Under the pieces are notes generated by a model. The model was not told the origin of the DNA, did no database searches, and was given only the letters and a program-made list of their open reading frames with translations. Shown piece by piece: positions 6,132 to 8,540 of a stretch of 8,540 bases of DNA. This DNA comes from Anaerolineae bacterium (lineage in GTDB: Bacteria; Chloroflexota; Anaerolineae; Promineifilales; Promineifilaceae). The position numbers were made by a program, and so were the translations under genes. The DNA is taken from contig JANQGC010000325.1 of assembly GCA_028277515.1 (NCBI GenBank), forward strand, positions 1-8,540, given 5' to 3'. Numbering within the stretch: the first letter of the stretch is position 1; every line of letters begins with the position of its first letter.

Positions 6132-8540
6132 CTGTTGCTGGATTATTAACCCTTTTCGACGAGCTGCCGGCTTATCAAGATCTCTTACGGAGCTTGCGGG
6201 AGGAGCAAACTCCGACGCCACAGTTACTGCCGCTCAGCGCGCGGGCTGCCTTGCTGGCCCGGCTTTATCAAGATATGAACAGGCCGGTCTTGCTGATCAC
6301 GGGCAAAATTGATTCGGCCGTGGCCTGGGGTGACGCCATGAATATGTGGTTGCCCCAACCAACCTCGCCGTACCGATTCATTGAACCAACACCGCTGCCC
6401 TTCGATCGTGGACCTTGGAGTGAGCGCTCGCGCAAAAGCCGCCTGGAAGTGCTGACGCAAATGATTGCCGGACAGCATCCACTCATCCCGGACAATGAAT
6501 TCCCACCACTGATCATTAGCTCTGCCAGGGCATTCCTGCAAAAAACGATTCCTACGCGCACTTTCATTACCTCCACGCGGGTATTGCGCCTGGGTCAGGC
6601 CATTGACCTGGAGCAGATTCAGGAGCATTGGTTGCGGATCGGCTATGAACCGGTCAGCGTCGTGGAAGATCCCGGACAATTCAGCAAACGGGGTGGAATC
6701 ATTGACATTTATCCCGTGTCGTCTCCTTATCCAGTGCGCATTGAGCTGTTCGGGGATGAGATCGACACGATGCGCCGCTTTGATCCGGCGACGCAGCGGT
6801 CGATAATAACAGAGGACGAACCGCAAATCGGCCAGGTGATCATTACACCGGCACGTGAGGCGTTGCCTGGGGTTGCCCAAGAATTTTCGGCCGTTTTAGC
6901 CGATGAGCCGCTGCCTGAAGAAAACAGCCTGCCTTCATGGCGTGACGATCTGGCCAACCTGCGCGCCGGGACGGTTTTCCCTACCATAGAGTTTTATCTG
7001 CCCATGATATATCCGCGTCCGGCAAGCCTGCTGAGCTATCTGCCGCAGGATGCGCTGCTGGTCGTTGATGATTGGCCGGAGTTGGAGAAGGCGGTCAGTG
7101 AGCTGCAAGATCATGCAGATCAAATCGCCAATGAGCAGCCCAGCCTACCACCGGATTATCCCAATCCGTTATTCGATTGGACGAAAATGCGGGATGAATT
7201 GGATTGGTGGGGACCACTGGTGTTGGGGGAAGGAAAGGCCGGTGAGATGACCCGTTTGAACGATCTGGCCCTGGCTGATTCTTTTGAAACCGGACCGCGC
7301 TATGGTGGCCAGGTTCGGCCGTTGATGACTCAACTCAAGCAGGCTCAAAGAGAAGATGAACGGGTGGTTATTCTCAGCCGGCAGGTGCCGCGCCTCTCTG
7401 AATTATGGATGCAGGAGGTGCAGGGAACGGTGGCGGAAGGGCTTCTGCCGGGACGCATCCCTAAGTACATGCCGGTCAATAATCTGTCTCAACCCCCTGA
7501 GGAAGGATCGATCACCTTTGTTCAAGGCAGTCTGCCCGAAGGATTTGTGCTGGTACGACGGGACGATAATCAAATCCTCCTGGATTTGCTGACCGACGCT
7601 GAGATTTTTGGCTGGCGTCGGCCGGCGCCGCGAAGAATGATTCAGCCACGGCCCAGTGCGCCGGAGGCGACTTTTGCCGATATTCGCGCCGGGGATTATG
7701 TGGTGCATCTTGATTTTGGCATCGGCCGTTTTGAAGGATTGGTATCGCGCAATGTCGGCGGCAATCCGCGCGAATATCTGCTGGTGCAATATGCCGGGAG
7801 TGATACGGTTTATGTGCCCGTGCACCATGCTGACCGCCTGGGAAAGTGGTCGGGTCCGGACGATCGTGCGCCGGCCATCCACCGCCTGGGCGGCAGGAAT
7901 TGGAGCAAGGCCAAAACGCGCGCTAAACGAGCGGCCGATGAACTGGCTGAAGAACTGCTCGATTTGTACGCTGCAAGGGAAACCGTTCCCGGCCATGCCT
8001 TCCCAGAAGACGGTCCCTGGCAGGCGGAGTTGGAGGCCAGCTTCCCCCACCAGGAAACGGAAGATCAACTGCGGGTCATCACGGAGGTAAAAGCGGACAT
8101 GGAACGGCCGCAGCCGATGGATCGCCTGGTTTGTGGCGATGTAGGCTATGGCAAAACTGAAGTCGCTCTACGCGCCGCCTTCAAGGCTGTTTTAGATAGC
8201 AAGCAGGTGGCTATTTTAGTGCCCACAACCATCCTGGCCCAACAACATTACGCCACCTTTCGTGAGCGGCTGGCTCCCTTCCCGGTGCAGGTCCAGATGC
8301 TGTCTCGCTTCCGTACACCGCGCCAGCAGCGAAAAATTGTGGAACAGATACGGGATGGCCGGATTGACATTATCATCGGCACCCACCGTTTGCTGTCGGA
8401 CGATGTTTCTTTCAAGGATTTGGGCCTGGTCATTGTCGATGAAGAGCAGCGCTTTGGCGTGGCTCATAAAGAGAAGTTGAAGGGGTGGCGCACCGAGGTC
8501 GACGTGCTGACGATGACCGCCACACCTATCCCGCGCACGC
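6128..8540 (+). CDS. mfd: Transcription-repair coupling factor Mfd (C-terminus beyond window)
   Basis: An open frame of 804 codons runs off the right edge; full Mfd is usually about 1100-1200 aa. Mfd is a DNA translocase that removes RNA polymerase stalled at lesions and recruits UvrA. The N-terminal UvrB-like module shows STRVLRLGQ (149-157) and RGGIIDIYP (188-196); as usual for Mfd, its own P-loop is absent. The RNA-polymerase-interacting (CarD-like) domain spans about 515-580, with GDYVVHLDFGIGRFEG (522-537) and YVPVHHADRL. The translocase begins with Walker A GDVGYGKT (670-677), then PTTILAQQH (699-707), GTHRLLS (751-757), the DEEQ box with RFG (771-777) and TATPIPRT (797-804). Helicase motifs IV-VI, the TRG motif and the C-terminal UvrA-masking domain lie outside. 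The start ATG overlaps the pth stop as ATGA, and no strong own ribosome site is seen. The truncation is only the window edge. Confidence 0.97.
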   Translation, partial: MTVAGLLTLFDELPAYQDLLRSLREEQTPTPQLLPLSARAALLARLYQDMNRPVLLITGKIDSAVAWGDAMNMWLPQPTSPYRFIEPTPLPFDRGPWSERSRKSRLEVLTQMIAGQHPLIPDNEFPPLIISSARAFLQKTIPTRTFITSTRVLRLGQAIDLEQIQEHWLRIGYEPVSVVEDPGQFSKRGGIIDIYPVSSPYPVRIELFGDEIDTMRRFDPATQRSIITEDEPQIGQVIITPAREALPGVAQEFSAVLADEPLPEENSLPSWRDDLANLRAGTVFPTIEFYLPMIYPRPASLLSYLPQDALLVVDDWPELEKAVSELQDHADQIANEQPSLPPDYPNPLFDWTKMRDELDWWGPLVLGEGKAGEMTRLNDLALADSFETGPRYGGQVRPLMTQLKQAQREDERVVILSRQVPRLSELWMQEVQGTVAEGLLPGRIPKYMPVNNLSQPPEEGSITFVQGSLPEGFVLVRRDDNQILLDLLTDAEIFGWRRPAPRRMIQPRPSAPEATFADIRAGDYVVHLDFGIGRFEGLVSRNVGGNPREYLLVQYAGSDTVYVPVHHADRLGKWSGPDDRAPAIHRLGGRNWSKAKTRAKRAADELAEELLDLYAARETVPGHAFPEDGPWQAELEASFPHQETEDQLRVITEVKADMERPQPMDRLVCGDVGYGKTEVALRAAFKAVLDSKQVAILVPTTILAQQHYATFRERLAPFPVQVQMLSRFRTPRQQRKIVEQIRDGRIDIIIGTHRLLSDDVSFKDLGLVIVDEEQRFGVAHKEKLKGWRTEVDVLTMTATPIPRT

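Noticed and set aside
6224..6880. A 218-codon open frame on the minus strand
   Set aside because: It lies fully antisense to mfd, whose plus frame shows clear UvrB-like motifs here. The antisense product is rich in Arg, His and Gln with no recognisable domain.
7403..8068. A 221-codon open frame on the minus strand
   Set aside because: It is antisense to the RNA-polymerase-interacting domain and translocase start of mfd. It has no motif and is explained by the codon pattern of the real gene.

Overview
The window reads as a stretch of bacterial chromosome, probably from an environmental member of the Chloroflexota (Anaerolineae/Caldilineae-like). This rests on the style of the Mfd and Pth proteins, lipoprotein signal peptides with long acidic linkers, moderate GC (about 50-55% by eye) and a strong excess of the hexamer CGGCCG. 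The taxonomic call is inference. I saw no rRNA, tRNA, CRISPR array, insertion sequence or phage gene.

Left part, minus strand (3130 down to 1): an operon-like run. It starts with a 666-aa lipoprotein carrying three tandem DsbA-like thioredoxin-fold domains. After 14-15 bp comes a 326-aa HPr-kinase-like P-loop protein. After a further 58 bp comes the start of a gene whose first 25 residues look like a signal peptide or membrane anchor and which leaves the window. A candidate extended -10 promoter precedes the lipoprotein gene.

Middle (about 3131-3498): a divergent intergenic region of about 370 bp. On its right side are two 11-bp perfect palindromes, GTGACAGTCAC and GTGACTGTCAC, centred 47 bp apart. 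They look like a paired operator for a dimeric repressor. The second covers a possible GTG start of the next gene, which favours the ATG at 3499.

Right part, plus strand (3499 to the end): a family-5 (peptide/oligopeptide type) ABC-transporter solute-binding lipoprotein with no permease or ATPase gene beside it. It is followed by peptidyl-tRNA hydrolase (pth) 20 bp downstream and then the transcription-repair coupling factor (mfd), which overlaps pth by ATGA. The mfd frame is open for 804 codons and is cut by the window edge just after helicase motif III.

The pth-mfd pair is ordinary housekeeping. The two divergent lipoproteins, the tandem Dsb architecture, the adjacent HprK-like protein and the twin palindromes are the parts worth a second look. 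I do not see a clear new defence or mobile system here.
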